Notes: generated from the letters alone by a model not told the origin. Shown: positions 1 to 7,436, counted from the first letter of the stretch. The stretch: DNA of 7,990 bases from Alphaproteobacteria bacterium (GCA_007116755.1 SKHU01000276.1:1-7990); one strand, 5' to 3'. Program-made: numbers and translations.

Positions 1-969
1 AAAAAAGACAAGAAATGCAATCGCAGCGCCGCCGCCGATCAGCAGTGCTGCGCCGCCCTGCCGCGCCGGACGCAGCGAAACGGTGGCCGCCAGCAAAACC
101 ATAGCGATAAAGAACAGCGGCCGCGAGAGCAGCGACTGGTAATGCACTTTCAGACGGCTGGAAGACACGCCGGTTTCCTCCATCTTGCGGATCATATCCG
201 GCATATCCCAGAAAGACAGCGTTTCCAGCGAGGCAAAGGAATCGTCAATATCGGAAACGGTCAATGTCGTCGGATAGCGGTAGGTCGCGGTGCGCTCGGG
301 CACCGGAGAGCCGCGGTGCAAGGCGGCGTTGGTGATCAGCCAGTACCCGTCTTTCAATTCGGCGCTGTCGCCGTCAATGCGCGAGATCAGGCGGTCGTCA
401 TTGTTGAAGGTAAACAGGATCACGTCGCGCATATCCCATTGATGCGGCCTGTAATGCCGTCCGAAAATCAGCGCATAACCTTCCGGATCGGTCTGGCGCA
501 GCCACAGCCCGTTTTGCAGCAGGGAAACGAAATGGCTTTTTTTGTTCAGATGGATTTCCTCCAGCTTCAGATATTTGGACAGCATGACGGAGGAAACCGG
601 ATTGAGAACCGTGACCGCAAACGCGCCGATCAGAAAAGCAATCAGAATGGCGGGCATCAGGAAATGCCATGCGGACATCCCCGCCGAGCGCATTACCACC
701 AGCTCGCTTTTGCGGTTCAGCGCCCAGAAGCTGTAAATCGCGCTGAACAACACGGTAAAGGGCAGGATCATCTGGCCGATTTCCGGCAGCTTCACAAGCG
801 CCATATGTGCGACCTCTTTCAAGCCCGCCTCGTATCCGGAGGCGCGGCGCATCAGCTCGGTCACATCCAGCAAATAGACAACGGCCAGAAAAATGCCGGT
901 CAGCACCAGAAAACTTGTAAAGAAATGCCGCGCCGTATAGCGCCAGAGGATCGGGGCGTAAAATCTCAT
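1..969 (-). CDS. lptG: LptG, LPS export ABC transporter permease (partial, C-terminus off window)
   Basis: Inner-membrane permease of the LptB2FG transporter, which extracts lipopolysaccharide from the inner membrane and passes it to the periplasmic Lpt bridge. My translation from the ATG at 969-967 gives 323 uninterrupted residues and leaves the window before a stop; the family is usually about 360 residues, so only the last membrane segments are missing. Visible parts are an N-terminal MRFYAPILWRY, a first membrane segment near residues 14-35, a second near 60-85, the family motif SELVVMRSAG just after it, a third segment, a periplasmic beta-rich stretch (about 125-270), and a C-terminal membrane segment beginning LLSRPLFFIAMVLLAA. 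The ATG overlaps the lptF stop as ATGA, so the two are translationally coupled in one operon. Assignment as LptG rather than LptF rests on position after lptF and on the C-terminal sequence. Confidence 0.93.
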   Translation of the reverse strand, partial: MRFYAPILWRYTARHFFTSFLVLTGIFLAVVYLLDVTELMRRASGYEAGLKEVAHMALVKLPEIGQMILPFTVLFSAIYSFWALNRKSELVVMRSAGMSAWHFLMPAILIAFLIGAFAVTVLNPVSSVMLSKYLKLEEIHLNKKSHFVSLLQNGLWLRQTDPEGYALIFGRHYRPHQWDMRDVILFTFNNDDRLISRIDGDSAELKDGYWLITNAALHRGSPVPERTATYRYPTTLTVSDIDDSFASLETLSFWDMPDMIRKMEETGVSSSRLKVHYQSLLSRPLFFIAMVLLAATVSLRPARQGGAALLIGGGAAIAFLVFF

Positions 970-2132
970 ACCGTCTGCCCTCCCGTATCTTCGGGTACGG
1001 CAGGCGGGATTTTATGCTTTTTGCGCAGACGGTTCAGCAGGGCATAGCCGCCATCCCCCAGCATGAACCATGCGGCAAAAACCGGCAGGATCACCGCAGC
1101 GTAAAGTGCGGGGATCGCCCAGAGCGCGTCTTTGGCGGTGTTAATCAGCCCCAGATAGACAGCCTGCATCAAAAAGACCAGCGTTACAGCGGTGATAATT
1201 CTGCGCACCTGTCCGCGCCGGTTGAACGATCCGGTCAAAAGACAGGCCAGCGTCACAAGCGTCAGCCCGAAGGCGCTGAACGGCATAATAATGCGTTTAT
1301 GCGCCTCGATCATAAATTCGTGTTTGCGGCCCCGCAACTGTTCACTGCTGTCATAATCCAGCGTCAGGATTTCCAGAAGAGACCGTTCATCTACATCGCG
1401 GAAACGGCGACCGACCTGCTCTTTAAAATTGTGGATTTCCAGCGTGTATTCGGAAAATTCCAGCTTTGACAAACTGCCGGTGGCGGGATCGAATTGCTGG
1501 CGGCTGCCGTCATAGACAATAACCGCCGGCTCGTCTTCCGCCGTCACCAGAATGCCGCGCCGCGCCGTGATGGTCACGGGAGTTCTGTTTTCCGGCCGCG
1601 TGTCATGCACCAACAGCCCGTGCAGCTCGCCGCCGCGCCGCCGTTCACGCAGATAAATCACCAGATCATCGCCGACGGGGTTAAATACGCCCTCTTTCAA
1701 AAGAAACGTCGAAAATTCGGCGCGGATCACCTGCCGCAAATCCTGCATCTCCGCCCGCGCCGCAGGGGAGAGCCACGTGCTGAACAGCAGCATGGAAAAT
1801 ACGGACAGCCCTGCAACAACCAGCGCCGGCACGGCCAGACGGCGCGGCGAAATACCGGCCGAGCGCATCACGACAATTTCACTGTCCATCATCATGCGGT
1901 TATAGCTGAAAATCACCGCTGCAACGAGGGCGACGGGAATAATGATCTCCGGAAAGCGCGGCAGCGACAGCGCGATCATTTTCATGAACAGCGAGACCGG
2001 CGCGTTGGAATTGACGATCAGTTCCAGAAAACGCAGCGATTGCGTCAGCCAGATCACCGCCAGCAAAATCAGCAACACAAACAGTGCCGACATCAGAATA
2101 TTCCTCGTGATATAGCGCGTGGTCAGCCGCAT
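966..2132 (-). CDS. lptF: LptF, LPS export ABC transporter permease
   Basis: Partner permease of LptG in the LptB2FG lipopolysaccharide transporter of the inner membrane. I choose the ATG at 2132-2130 (MRLTTRYITRN, 388 residues). The frame stays open upstream to 2393, but that extension would run 87 residues through pepA antisense and is not family-like. The sequence has a first membrane segment at about residues 11-31, a second at 60-78, the conserved DSEIVVMRSAG at 83-93 (coupling-helix region after the second segment), a third at 99-120, a periplasmic beta-jellyroll region at about 125-275, and three C-terminal membrane segments from about 288 to 366. A basic tail (RLRKKHK) follows. The stop TGA overlaps the lptG start by ATGA. 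The Shine-Dalgarno sequence is weak. LptF and LptG are homologous; gene order supports this as LptF. Confidence 0.93.
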   Translation of the reverse strand: MRLTTRYITRNILMSALFVLLILLAVIWLTQSLRFLELIVNSNAPVSLFMKMIALSLPRFPEIIIPVALVAAVIFSYNRMMMDSEIVVMRSAGISPRRLAVPALVVAGLSVFSMLLFSTWLSPAARAEMQDLRQVIRAEFSTFLLKEGVFNPVGDDLVIYLRERRRGGELHGLLVHDTRPENRTPVTITARRGILVTAEDEPAVIVYDGSRQQFDPATGSLSKLEFSEYTLEIHNFKEQVGRRFRDVDERSLLEILTLDYDSSEQLRGRKHEFMIEAHKRIIMPFSAFGLTLVTLACLLTGSFNRRGQVRRIITAVTLVFLMQAVYLGLINTAKDALWAIPALYAAVILPVFAAWFMLGDGGYALLNRLRKKHKIPPAVPEDTGGQTV

Positions 2133-2229
2133 TTTGCCTGTTGTCTTTCCGTTGTTTTCTGTTAGGCTTTTATCACTGGAAAATAAACGTCTTCTGAAAA
2201 ATATACAACCGAAAACAGGGGTTTTAAAG
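2133..2229. promoter_or_regulatory. Divergent lptFG / pepA-holC promoter region
   Basis: These 97 bp lie between two divergent start codons and must hold, or overlap, promoters for both operons. The stretch is clearly AT-richer than the flanking genes. On the minus strand TATATT (rc of about 2201-2206) matches five of six bases of a sigma-70 -10 box, but no good -35 element is correctly spaced. On the plus strand TATACA at 2202-2207 is an alternative -10 for pepA, again without a clear -35. The pepA Shine-Dalgarno sequence AGGGG lies at 2217-2221, eight bases before its ATG. The role as a promoter region is inferred from gene layout; exact boxes are uncertain. Confidence 0.45.
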
Positions 2230-3744
2230 ATGCTGAAAGCGGGTTTTACGGGCACAATGCCGAAAAATGCCGGCGTTATTGCCGTTTTTGCAGGAAAAAA
2301 AGGCGCATTGTCCAAAAATGCGAAAGACATGGATAAAAAAACCGGCGGTGCTTTGTCGCGCGCCGTGAAAGCCTCGACACATTTCGAAGGCAAGCTGAAG
2401 CAGAGCCTTGTCGTTTCCGGCGCGGGCGGCGGAGTTGATCATATCATCGTGCTGGGCACGGCGGGCGGAAAAAAACTCTCCGCCACCGATCTGGAATCGC
2501 TGGGCGCAACGCTGGTCAAAGCCTTGAAGGATTTGAAACAGAAAGGCGCCGCCGTGCTGGTCGATCTGCCCGACGGGGCGGAAAACGCAGCGGAAACCGC
2601 CGCGCGTTTTGCCTTCGGCGCAGCGCTGCATAATTACAGCTTTGATCTCTACCGCACAAAGAAAAAGGACGAGCGTCCCAAAACGGTCGAAAAACTCGAT
2701 CTGGTACTGGGCGAGGCGGCGGCGGCAAAAAAACTCTATGCGCCGATGGAGAAAATTGCGGCGGGCGTGTTTTTTACCCGCGATCTCGTCTCCGAACCGC
2801 CGAACGTGCTTTACCCCGAAAGCTTTGTCGATCGCGTGAAAAAAGAGCTGACGCCGCTGGGCGTGAAAATTCAGGTGCTGACGGAAAAACAGATGGAAAA
2901 AATGGGCATGGGCGCGATCATCGGCGTCGGCAAGGGCAGCGTACGCCCGCCGCGCATGGTCGTGATGCAATATGACGGTTTGCCGAAAAATGCGCCTGCT
3001 GCGGCAAAAAAACCCGTTGCTTTCGTCGGCAAGGGCATCACCTTCGATACGGGCGGTATTTCCTTAAAACCCGGCCCCGGCATGGACGAGATGAAATGGG
3101 ATATGGGCGGCGCGGGAACAGTCAGCGGGCTGATGAAGGCGCTGGCCGGACGCAAGGCGAAAATCAACGCCATCGGAATTCTGGCGCTGGCGGAAAATAT
3201 GCCGGACGGCAATGCGACACGGCCGGGCGATGTCCTGACCTCGCTGTCGGGGCAGACGATCGAGGTTTTGAATACGGATGCGGAAGGCCGCCTCGTGCTG
3301 GCCGATGCGATGTGGTATGTGCAGGACAAATTCAAGCCGAAAGTGATGATTGATCTGGCGACGCTGACCGGCGCGATTATTATTGCGCTGGGGCATGAAT
3401 ATGCGGGAATTTTCTCCAATGATGACGATCTGCCCAAACATCTGATGACAGCAGGAGAAGATGTGTCCGAGAAAACATGGCATATGCCGATGTGCACGGC
3501 ATGGGACAAGGCGATTGATTCCGATATTGCCGATATGAAGAATATCGGCGGCCGCGATGCGGGCAGTGCGACGGCGGCGGCGTTTTTGAAACGTTTTGTC
3601 AAGGACGGCACGGTCTGGGCGCATCTGGATATTGCCGGTGTGGCCTGGTCGAAAAAAGACCGTCCGACTGTGCCGAAAGGCGGCACGGGATTCGGCGTGC
3701 GGTTGCTCGACCATCTGGTGGCGGCGCATTACGAGGCCAAATAA
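2230..3744 (+). CDS. pepA: Leucyl aminopeptidase, M17 family (PepA)
   Basis: Cytosolic two-metal aminopeptidase that removes N-terminal residues from peptides; family members are hexameric and some also bind DNA. The ATG at 2230 (MLKAGFTGTMP) gives 504 residues, the usual family size, and has AGGGG eight bases upstream; the open frame reaches back to 2119 but that part overlaps lptF. All M17 active-site elements are present with the spacing of E. coli PepA: metal ligands K268 and D273 in GKGITFDTGG, catalytic K280 (SLKPG), D291 in KWDMGGAG, and D350, E352 and R354 in the signature NTDAEGRLVLAD. The N-terminal half (about 1-185) is the variable macro-like domain. It is followed 33 bp later by holC in the same direction, probably one transcript. 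No sign of damage. Confidence 0.96.
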   Translation: MLKAGFTGTMPKNAGVIAVFAGKKGALSKNAKDMDKKTGGALSRAVKASTHFEGKLKQSLVVSGAGGGVDHIIVLGTAGGKKLSATDLESLGATLVKALKDLKQKGAAVLVDLPDGAENAAETAARFAFGAALHNYSFDLYRTKKKDERPKTVEKLDLVLGEAAAAKKLYAPMEKIAAGVFFTRDLVSEPPNVLYPESFVDRVKKELTPLGVKIQVLTEKQMEKMGMGAIIGVGKGSVRPPRMVVMQYDGLPKNAPAAAKKPVAFVGKGITFDTGGISLKPGPGMDEMKWDMGGAGTVSGLMKALAGRKAKINAIGILALAENMPDGNATRPGDVLTSLSGQTIEVLNTDAEGRLVLADAMWYVQDKFKPKVMIDLATLTGAIIIALGHEYAGIFSNDDDLPKHLMTAGEDVSEKTWHMPMCTAWDKAIDSDIADMKNIGGRDAGSATAAAFLKRFVKDGTVWAHLDIAGVAWSKKDRPTVPKGGTGFGVRLLDHLVAAHYEAK

Positions 3745-3765
3745 ACGGGAAAAAACCAAAACTTG

Positions 3766-3770
3766 AAGGA
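3766..3770 (+). promoter_or_regulatory. Ribosome binding site deciding the holC start
   Basis: AAGGA lies seven bases before the GTG at 3778. An upstream in-frame TTG at 3763 would place this Shine-Dalgarno sequence inside the coding region and has none of its own, so GTG is preferred. Confidence 0.7.
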
Positions 3771-3777
3771 TAACGGC

Positions 3778-4230
3778 GTGACGACGGAAATCCGTTTTTA
3801 CCATCTGACGCGTGGCGGAACCGAGCAGTTTCTGCCGCCGCTGCTGGAGAAAATCTATGCGGGCGGCATGCGCATTCTGGTGCGGCTGGGCAGCGCAGAG
3901 CGCGTTGCGGCGCTGGATGCGATGCTGTGGAGCCGCCATCCCGAAGGGTTTCTGCCGCATTCGGCGGAAAAGGACGCGTTTACGGAAGAACAGCCGGTTT
4001 TTCTGACGGCGGACAATGAAAATCCGAATAAGGCCGATGTGCTGGTACTGGCCGACGGCGCAACGGCGGAGGGGTTAGAGGATTTTTCTATCTGCTGCAT
4101 CCTGTTCAACGGTCTGGACGCAGAAGCCACCGACGCCGCCCGCGCACAATGGAAAACCTTTCGCGACAAGGGGTTTGAAACCGTCTATTTCCGCCAGACC
4201 GAAACCGGCGGCTGGGAAAAAACCGCCTGA
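3778..4230 (+). CDS. holC: DNA polymerase III subunit chi (HolC)
   Basis: Chi subunit of the replicative clamp-loader assembly, which in E. coli pairs with psi and contacts single-strand DNA-binding protein. The GTG start gives 150 residues, normal for alphaproteobacterial chi. The family pattern is visible: the opening beta strand TEIRFYHLTRG, the helix with LPPLLEKIYAGGMRILVR, the signature LWSRHPEGFLPHS at residues 50-62, and a second Rossmann-like half containing KADVLVLADG (85-94) and the strand FETVYFRQ near the C-terminus. It sits 33 bp after pepA, a neighbourhood I know for holC in Proteobacteria. The ends of holC and the convergent peptidase gene are 4 bp apart. Confidence 0.92.
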   Translation: MTTEIRFYHLTRGGTEQFLPPLLEKIYAGGMRILVRLGSAERVAALDAMLWSRHPEGFLPHSAEKDAFTEEQPVFLTADNENPNKADVLVLADGATAEGLEDFSICCILFNGLDAEATDAARAQWKTFRDKGFETVYFRQTETGGWEKTA

Positions 4231-4234
4231 TTCT

Positions 4235-5767
4235 TCAAGGTTTTGGGGGGCGTTTTGGTGCGGCGGCGGTTTTCAGGATGCGGGATTTGAAGGCGGCCGT
4301 GCCGAGTTTTTTGCCGGTGAGTTTTTCGGTCAGCGCTTCTGCCGTCATATGCGGCGCTGCGGGGTAGACCTTCTCCTGCAGCCATTCCAGCAGCGGTGCG
4401 GTGTCGAAATTCTCGGTGGATTTTTCAATTTCCGGTGCGTCCTGCACGGATTTTTCCAGCAATTGCGCGGCCATCAATGTCCCTGTCAGATAGCAGGGGA
4501 AATAGCCGATTTTGCCGCCGTACCAGTGAATATCCTGCATCGCCCGCGCCGACCAGTGATGCCCGTCCGCCGTGCGGTCATTTGCAGGCGGCGTATCGTG
4601 GCCCAGCAGCGCATATTCCTGCGCCGCCCATTTTACGGGCATGTCTTCCGCGGACACGCCGCCGTCGATCATATCGCGCGCCACATTATAACGCAGCACG
4701 ATATGCAGGGGATAGACCTCCTCCCCCGCTGTGCCGCGCAGGAGCGACATGCCGCTTTTTTGCAGGCGCTCGTAAATTTTTTCCGCCGTCAGATCCTTGC
4801 GGTCGATGCCGAAATCCTTTTTCAGCGTTTCGGCCAGAAATTTTGCAAAGCCGCGGCTGTGGCCGTGCGCATTTTCAAAAATCAGCGCCATGGCCTCGTC
4901 AACCGATTGTCCCGGAACTTCGGCGGCGGGGCCGCCATCCAGCTCTTTCGGCATATTCTGGCGAAACAGCGCATGGCCGCCTTCATGCACCGCCGCCAGC
5001 GCCGCATAGGTGAAATCCTCTTCATCATAAGACATGGTCATCAGCACGCTGTCGCGCTGGCCGAAACAGGTCGGGTGCGGCCCGTCGCGAAGATCGAGCC
5101 TGTCCATATCCAGCCCCATATGGTCGAGAATTTTGCGGCACAATTCGCGCTGCACATCTTTCGGCAAGGCGAAAAGCGGGTCGGTTTTGCGCGCTTTCTC
5201 CGCTTTCGGCAGGGTTTTGATGCGCGGTTTCAGAAAATCCGTCATCTCTTTGACCAGCGTGTCGAAATGCCGCACATCGCGCCCGGGATCATATTCATCC
5301 ATCAGCGCCTCATAACTTGAGTCGATGCCGAGTTTTTCCGCTTTTTTTGCGCCGAACGCGCGGCTAATCCCGATCAGCCTGCCGAATTTGGAGGACAGCG
5401 ACCAGTACTGCCCTTTTTCTTTGGCGCTGCGCCAGCGGCTTTCGGAGGCTGAAGCGGCCAGTGCACGGCGCACCAGATCCTGCTTTGTACCGCTGCCGTA
5501 ATGGATTTGATAATGTTTCACGCGCCTTAAATGCGCGATGCGCACGGGGTCTTTTTCCGACTCCATCTCCGCGACGGCTTTTTTCAGCGGTTTTTTGTTC
5601 AAAAGCGTATGCAGATGCAGCTCGTTCTGCAGATAGGAGACAGCGGAAAAATTGCGGGCAAGGCTGCCTTCTGCCGTCAATACTTTATAGGTCAGGCGGT
5701 CGCGGCGGTACACCGCTTCATTGACCTTGTCCAGCAGGGTGTCGTATGATCTCTTCTTGTGTGACAT
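4235..5767 (-). CDS. M32-family (carboxypeptidase Taq-like) metallocarboxypeptidase
   Basis: Zinc-type carboxypeptidase of the thermostable carboxypeptidase 1 family, expected to act on peptide C-termini in the cytoplasm; 510 residues, close to the usual 490-510, with no signal peptide. Visible motifs are HPTCFGQRD (231-239), the metal motif HEGGH at 261-265, a third metal ligand candidate E291, 26 residues beyond the second His as in characterised members, LRY at 358-360, MQDIHW at 410-415 and GYFPCY at 421-426. Divergence is clear: the canonical HESQS motif is represented by VDEAMA around E291, and the N-terminal WDQ..MP motif is absent. The ATG at 5767 is the first start after an in-frame TAA and lacks a good Shine-Dalgarno sequence. 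Mostly helical throughout. It converges on holC and diverges from the dehydrogenase-like gene. Family is firm; substrate specificity is not. Confidence 0.9.
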   Translation of the reverse strand: MSHKKRSYDTLLDKVNEAVYRRDRLTYKVLTAEGSLARNFSAVSYLQNELHLHTLLNKKPLKKAVAEMESEKDPVRIAHLRRVKHYQIHYGSGTKQDLVRRALAASASESRWRSAKEKGQYWSLSSKFGRLIGISRAFGAKKAEKLGIDSSYEALMDEYDPGRDVRHFDTLVKEMTDFLKPRIKTLPKAEKARKTDPLFALPKDVQRELCRKILDHMGLDMDRLDLRDGPHPTCFGQRDSVLMTMSYDEEDFTYAALAAVHEGGHALFRQNMPKELDGGPAAEVPGQSVDEAMALIFENAHGHSRGFAKFLAETLKKDFGIDRKDLTAEKIYERLQKSGMSLLRGTAGEEVYPLHIVLRYNVARDMIDGGVSAEDMPVKWAAQEYALLGHDTPPANDRTADGHHWSARAMQDIHWYGGKIGYFPCYLTGTLMAAQLLEKSVQDAPEIEKSTENFDTAPLLEWLQEKVYPAAPHMTAEALTEKLTGKKLGTAAFKSRILKTAAAPKRPPKP

Positions 5768-5800
5768 ACGCAGAAATTAACCGATGCGGCGGCAAAAAAC

Positions 5801-5807
5801 AAGGAGG
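5801..5807 (+). promoter_or_regulatory. Shine-Dalgarno sequence of the beta-propeller dehydrogenase gene
   Basis: AAGGAGG is a full-strength ribosome site eleven bases before the ATG at 5819, slightly further than usual; no other start codon lies between. Confidence 0.7.
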
Positions 5808-5818
5808 ATATCAAAAAG

Positions 5819-6970
5819 ATGAAACCCGGACAGGTCTTGCTTACTGTGATTGCTCTTATGGCCGTTCTTTTGATCGCCTCGCTTTCCGGCATAGTATTGA
5901 TGAAAAACGGCCATGCCGCACCCGTTGCGCCCGTCACCTATAAAATCGAACATGTTGCTTCAGGTTTTGATTTTCCGTGGGCGCTGGCCTTTCTGCCGGA
6001 TGGCGGATTTCTGGTGACCGAGCGCGAAGGCAATCTGATCCGCGTCAATCCCGAAACCGGCGAAAAAACCTATATCAGTGACCTGCCGCCGATTGTTGAA
6101 CACCGTCAGGGCGGGCTTCTGGATGTGATTTTGCACCCGCAATTCGAACGGAACCGCCGTATTTATCTGTCGCATGCCGCCCCCGATGACGGCGGCGTGA
6201 CATTCGCTGTGACGATGGCGGTTCTGGAGGGGGAACGTCTGACGGAGCTGCGCGAGATTTTCCGCCTGCCGCAGGCAAGCCGGTCGGGGCAGCATTTCGG
6301 TTCGCGTTTCGTCTTCGACGATGACGGCTATCTGTATTTCGGTATCGGCGACCGCGGCGACCGTCCGCGCGCGCAGGACAAATCCGACCCCGCCGGCAGC
6401 ATTCTGCGTCTGACCGATACCGGCGGCATTCCCGAGGATAACCCCTATTTGATGGAAGACGGCGCACATCCCGCGATTTATGCCACCGGCAGCCGCAATG
6501 CGCAGGGTATGGCCATACATCCCGAAACGCGGATCATCTGGTTTCACGAACACGGGCCGCGCGGCGGCGACGAGGTAAATATTCTTGCAAAAGGCGCAAA
6601 TTACGGCTGGCCGGAGATTTCCCACGGCAGGGAATACCATCTGCCCAAAGCCGTCGGCAGCGCGACATCGGCGGATTGGGCGGAAGACCCGATCTATGTC
6701 TGGACACCGTCGATTGCGCCGTCGGGCATGGCGTTTTATACGGGTGACCAATTCCCCCAATGGCAGGGATCGCTGTTTGTCGGCGCATTGGCGGGGCAGC
6801 ATCTGGCACGTCTGACGCTGGACGGGGAAAAGGTCGTTGCGGAAGAACGTCTGCTGACGGAGCTGGAGCAGCGTATCCGCGATGTGCGGCAGGGGCCGGA
6901 CGGCTATCTTTACATTCTGCTCGACACCTATGAAGGGGATATTCTGCGCCTTGTTCCGGTAGAGGAATAG
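5819..6970 (+). CDS. PQQ-dependent sugar dehydrogenase family protein (YliI/GSDH-type beta-propeller), exported or anchored
   Basis: Member of the glucose/sorbosone dehydrogenase family: six-bladed beta-propellers that in characterised cases use pyrroloquinoline quinone (PQQ) to oxidise aldose sugars in the periplasm (E. coli YliI is the comparison I have in mind). The 383 residues start with a hydrophobic segment at 6-28 followed by GHAAP, so it is either cleaved after about A33 or held as an N-terminal anchor. Family motifs are in order: GFDFPWALAFLPDG, the catalytic-type His in GQHFGSR (H159), DDDGYLYFGIGDRGD, GSRNAQG (R226, N227), EHGPRGGDEVN (244-254), NYGWP, and IAPSGMAFYTGDQFP near the C-terminus. 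The final blade ends RDVRQGPDGYLYILLD. It is intact and divergent from the M32 gene. No PQQ biosynthesis genes are in view, so cofactor and substrate are inferred from family only. Confidence 0.9.
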   Translation: MKPGQVLLTVIALMAVLLIASLSGIVLMKNGHAAPVAPVTYKIEHVASGFDFPWALAFLPDGGFLVTEREGNLIRVNPETGEKTYISDLPPIVEHRQGGLLDVILHPQFERNRRIYLSHAAPDDGGVTFAVTMAVLEGERLTELREIFRLPQASRSGQHFGSRFVFDDDGYLYFGIGDRGDRPRAQDKSDPAGSILRLTDTGGIPEDNPYLMEDGAHPAIYATGSRNAQGMAIHPETRIIWFHEHGPRGGDEVNILAKGANYGWPEISHGREYHLPKAVGSATSADWAEDPIYVWTPSIAPSGMAFYTGDQFPQWQGSLFVGALAGQHLARLTLDGEKVVAEERLLTELEQRIRDVRQGPDGYLYILLDTYEGDILRLVPVEE

Positions 6971-6977
6971 AAAATGT

Positions 6978-7346
6978 TCAGGGATCGCGCTGCAGATTGA
7001 TGACATCTGCAATTTCGGACAGTTTCAGAGGTTTCCTGTCCGGCATTTCAATAAGAATTGAAATTTTCCCGCCCGCAGGCGCAACACCGTTTTGCAGTGC
7101 GGCCAGCAGCATATCCCCGTGACGCACAATCCGTGCAACATCCTCGCGCGGGATTGCCAGAATTTCCGCAAGCCCTTCAGGGGTCAGATGCAATTCATCC
7201 TGCAGATAATCAAGGATTTCCATTTCTTTTCTGGATTCTTCACCCATTGCCTTGATGCGTGCAATGCTTTCGGGACTCATATCTTTTAAAAATTCTTTAT
7301 AGCTGATCGTTTGATCGCCATTTTCCTTATCTTTATTGTTAGTCAT
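6978..7346 (-). CDS. XRE/HTH antitoxin of a HigBA-like module
   Basis: Likely antitoxin and autorepressor of the toxin gene upstream. The ATG at 7346 gives 122 residues and has AAGGA eight bases upstream. Residues 1-45 are polar and charged with a predicted helix and no family feature I recognise. Residues 46-77 (DYLQDELHLTPEGLAEILAI followed by PREDVARIV) look like a helix-turn-helix, with the usual TQ of the first HTH helix replaced by TP. The tail LLAALQNGVAPAGGKISILI (80-99) followed by MPDRKPLKL matches the antitoxins that accompany Gp49/HigB toxins, where this helix and strand follow the HTH. Its stop faces the dehydrogenase gene stop across 7 bp. The toxin stop lies 78 bp upstream. HTH weakly matches canonical sequences, so DNA binding is inferred. 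Confidence 0.8.
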   Translation of the reverse strand: MTNNKDKENGDQTISYKEFLKDMSPESIARIKAMGEESRKEMEILDYLQDELHLTPEGLAEILAIPREDVARIVRHGDMLLAALQNGVAPAGGKISILIEMPDRKPLKLSEIADVINLQRDP

Positions 7347-7366
7347 GATTTTAATCCTTTTGGAAC

Positions 7367-7372
7367 ATTATA
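7367..7372 (-). promoter_or_regulatory. Possible -10 box of a separate antitoxin promoter
   Basis: On the minus strand a perfect TATAAT sits 20 bp upstream of the antitoxin ATG, inside the 78-bp toxin-antitoxin gap. The region 16-18 bp upstream offers only TTAAGG/TAAGGA, a poor -35. If used, transcription would begin about 13 bases before the ATG, just upstream of its Shine-Dalgarno sequence. Confidence 0.35.
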
Positions 7373-7407
7373 TGCCGTGACATTACCATCCTTAATCTGC
7401 CTGAGGT

Positions 7408-7436
7408 GCTGATCAAAACGCATATCAGCTTTTTTT
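7408..7436 (+). terminator. Possible intrinsic terminator on the plus strand
   Basis: GCTGAT (7408-7413) and ATCAGC (7424-7429) form a perfect 6-bp stem with a 10-base loop, followed directly by seven T (7430-7436). The form is that of a short rho-independent terminator for plus-strand transcripts, either read-through from the dehydrogenase gene or antisense RNA. The second arm covers the toxin stop codon. The stem is short, so this is tentative. Confidence 0.35.

Noticed and set aside
142..1047. 301-codon plus-strand open frame
   Set aside because: Antisense to lptG and the end of lptF, both of which are convincing; composition is rich in His, Arg and Gln as typical of a mirror frame, with no family likeness.
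2119..2229. Longer pepA start (extra 37 residues) in the open frame
   Set aside because: It would overlap the lptF start and has no Shine-Dalgarno sequence or homologous N-terminal sequence; the ATG at 2230 has both a good ribosome site and family length.
3757..4248. Near-matching inverted segments CCAAAACTTGAAGG before holC and its complement-like copy at the M32 3' end
   Set aside because: The match needs a one-base gap, one copy is coding sequence, and there are no other repeat features; treated as coincidence.
4175..5320. 381-codon plus-strand open frame
   Set aside because: Antisense to the M32 peptidase, which carries full catalytic motifs; the frame has the low-complexity His/Arg/Phe look of a GC-rich shadow.
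6991..7011. Hairpin TGCAGAT/ATCTGCA with a 7-base loop just after the dehydrogenase stop, considered as its terminator
   Set aside because: No run of T follows on the plus strand, and it lies within antitoxin coding sequence; likely chance.
5960..7012. 350-codon minus-strand open frame
   Set aside because: Antisense to the beta-propeller dehydrogenase and overlapping the antitoxin end; no recognisable domain.
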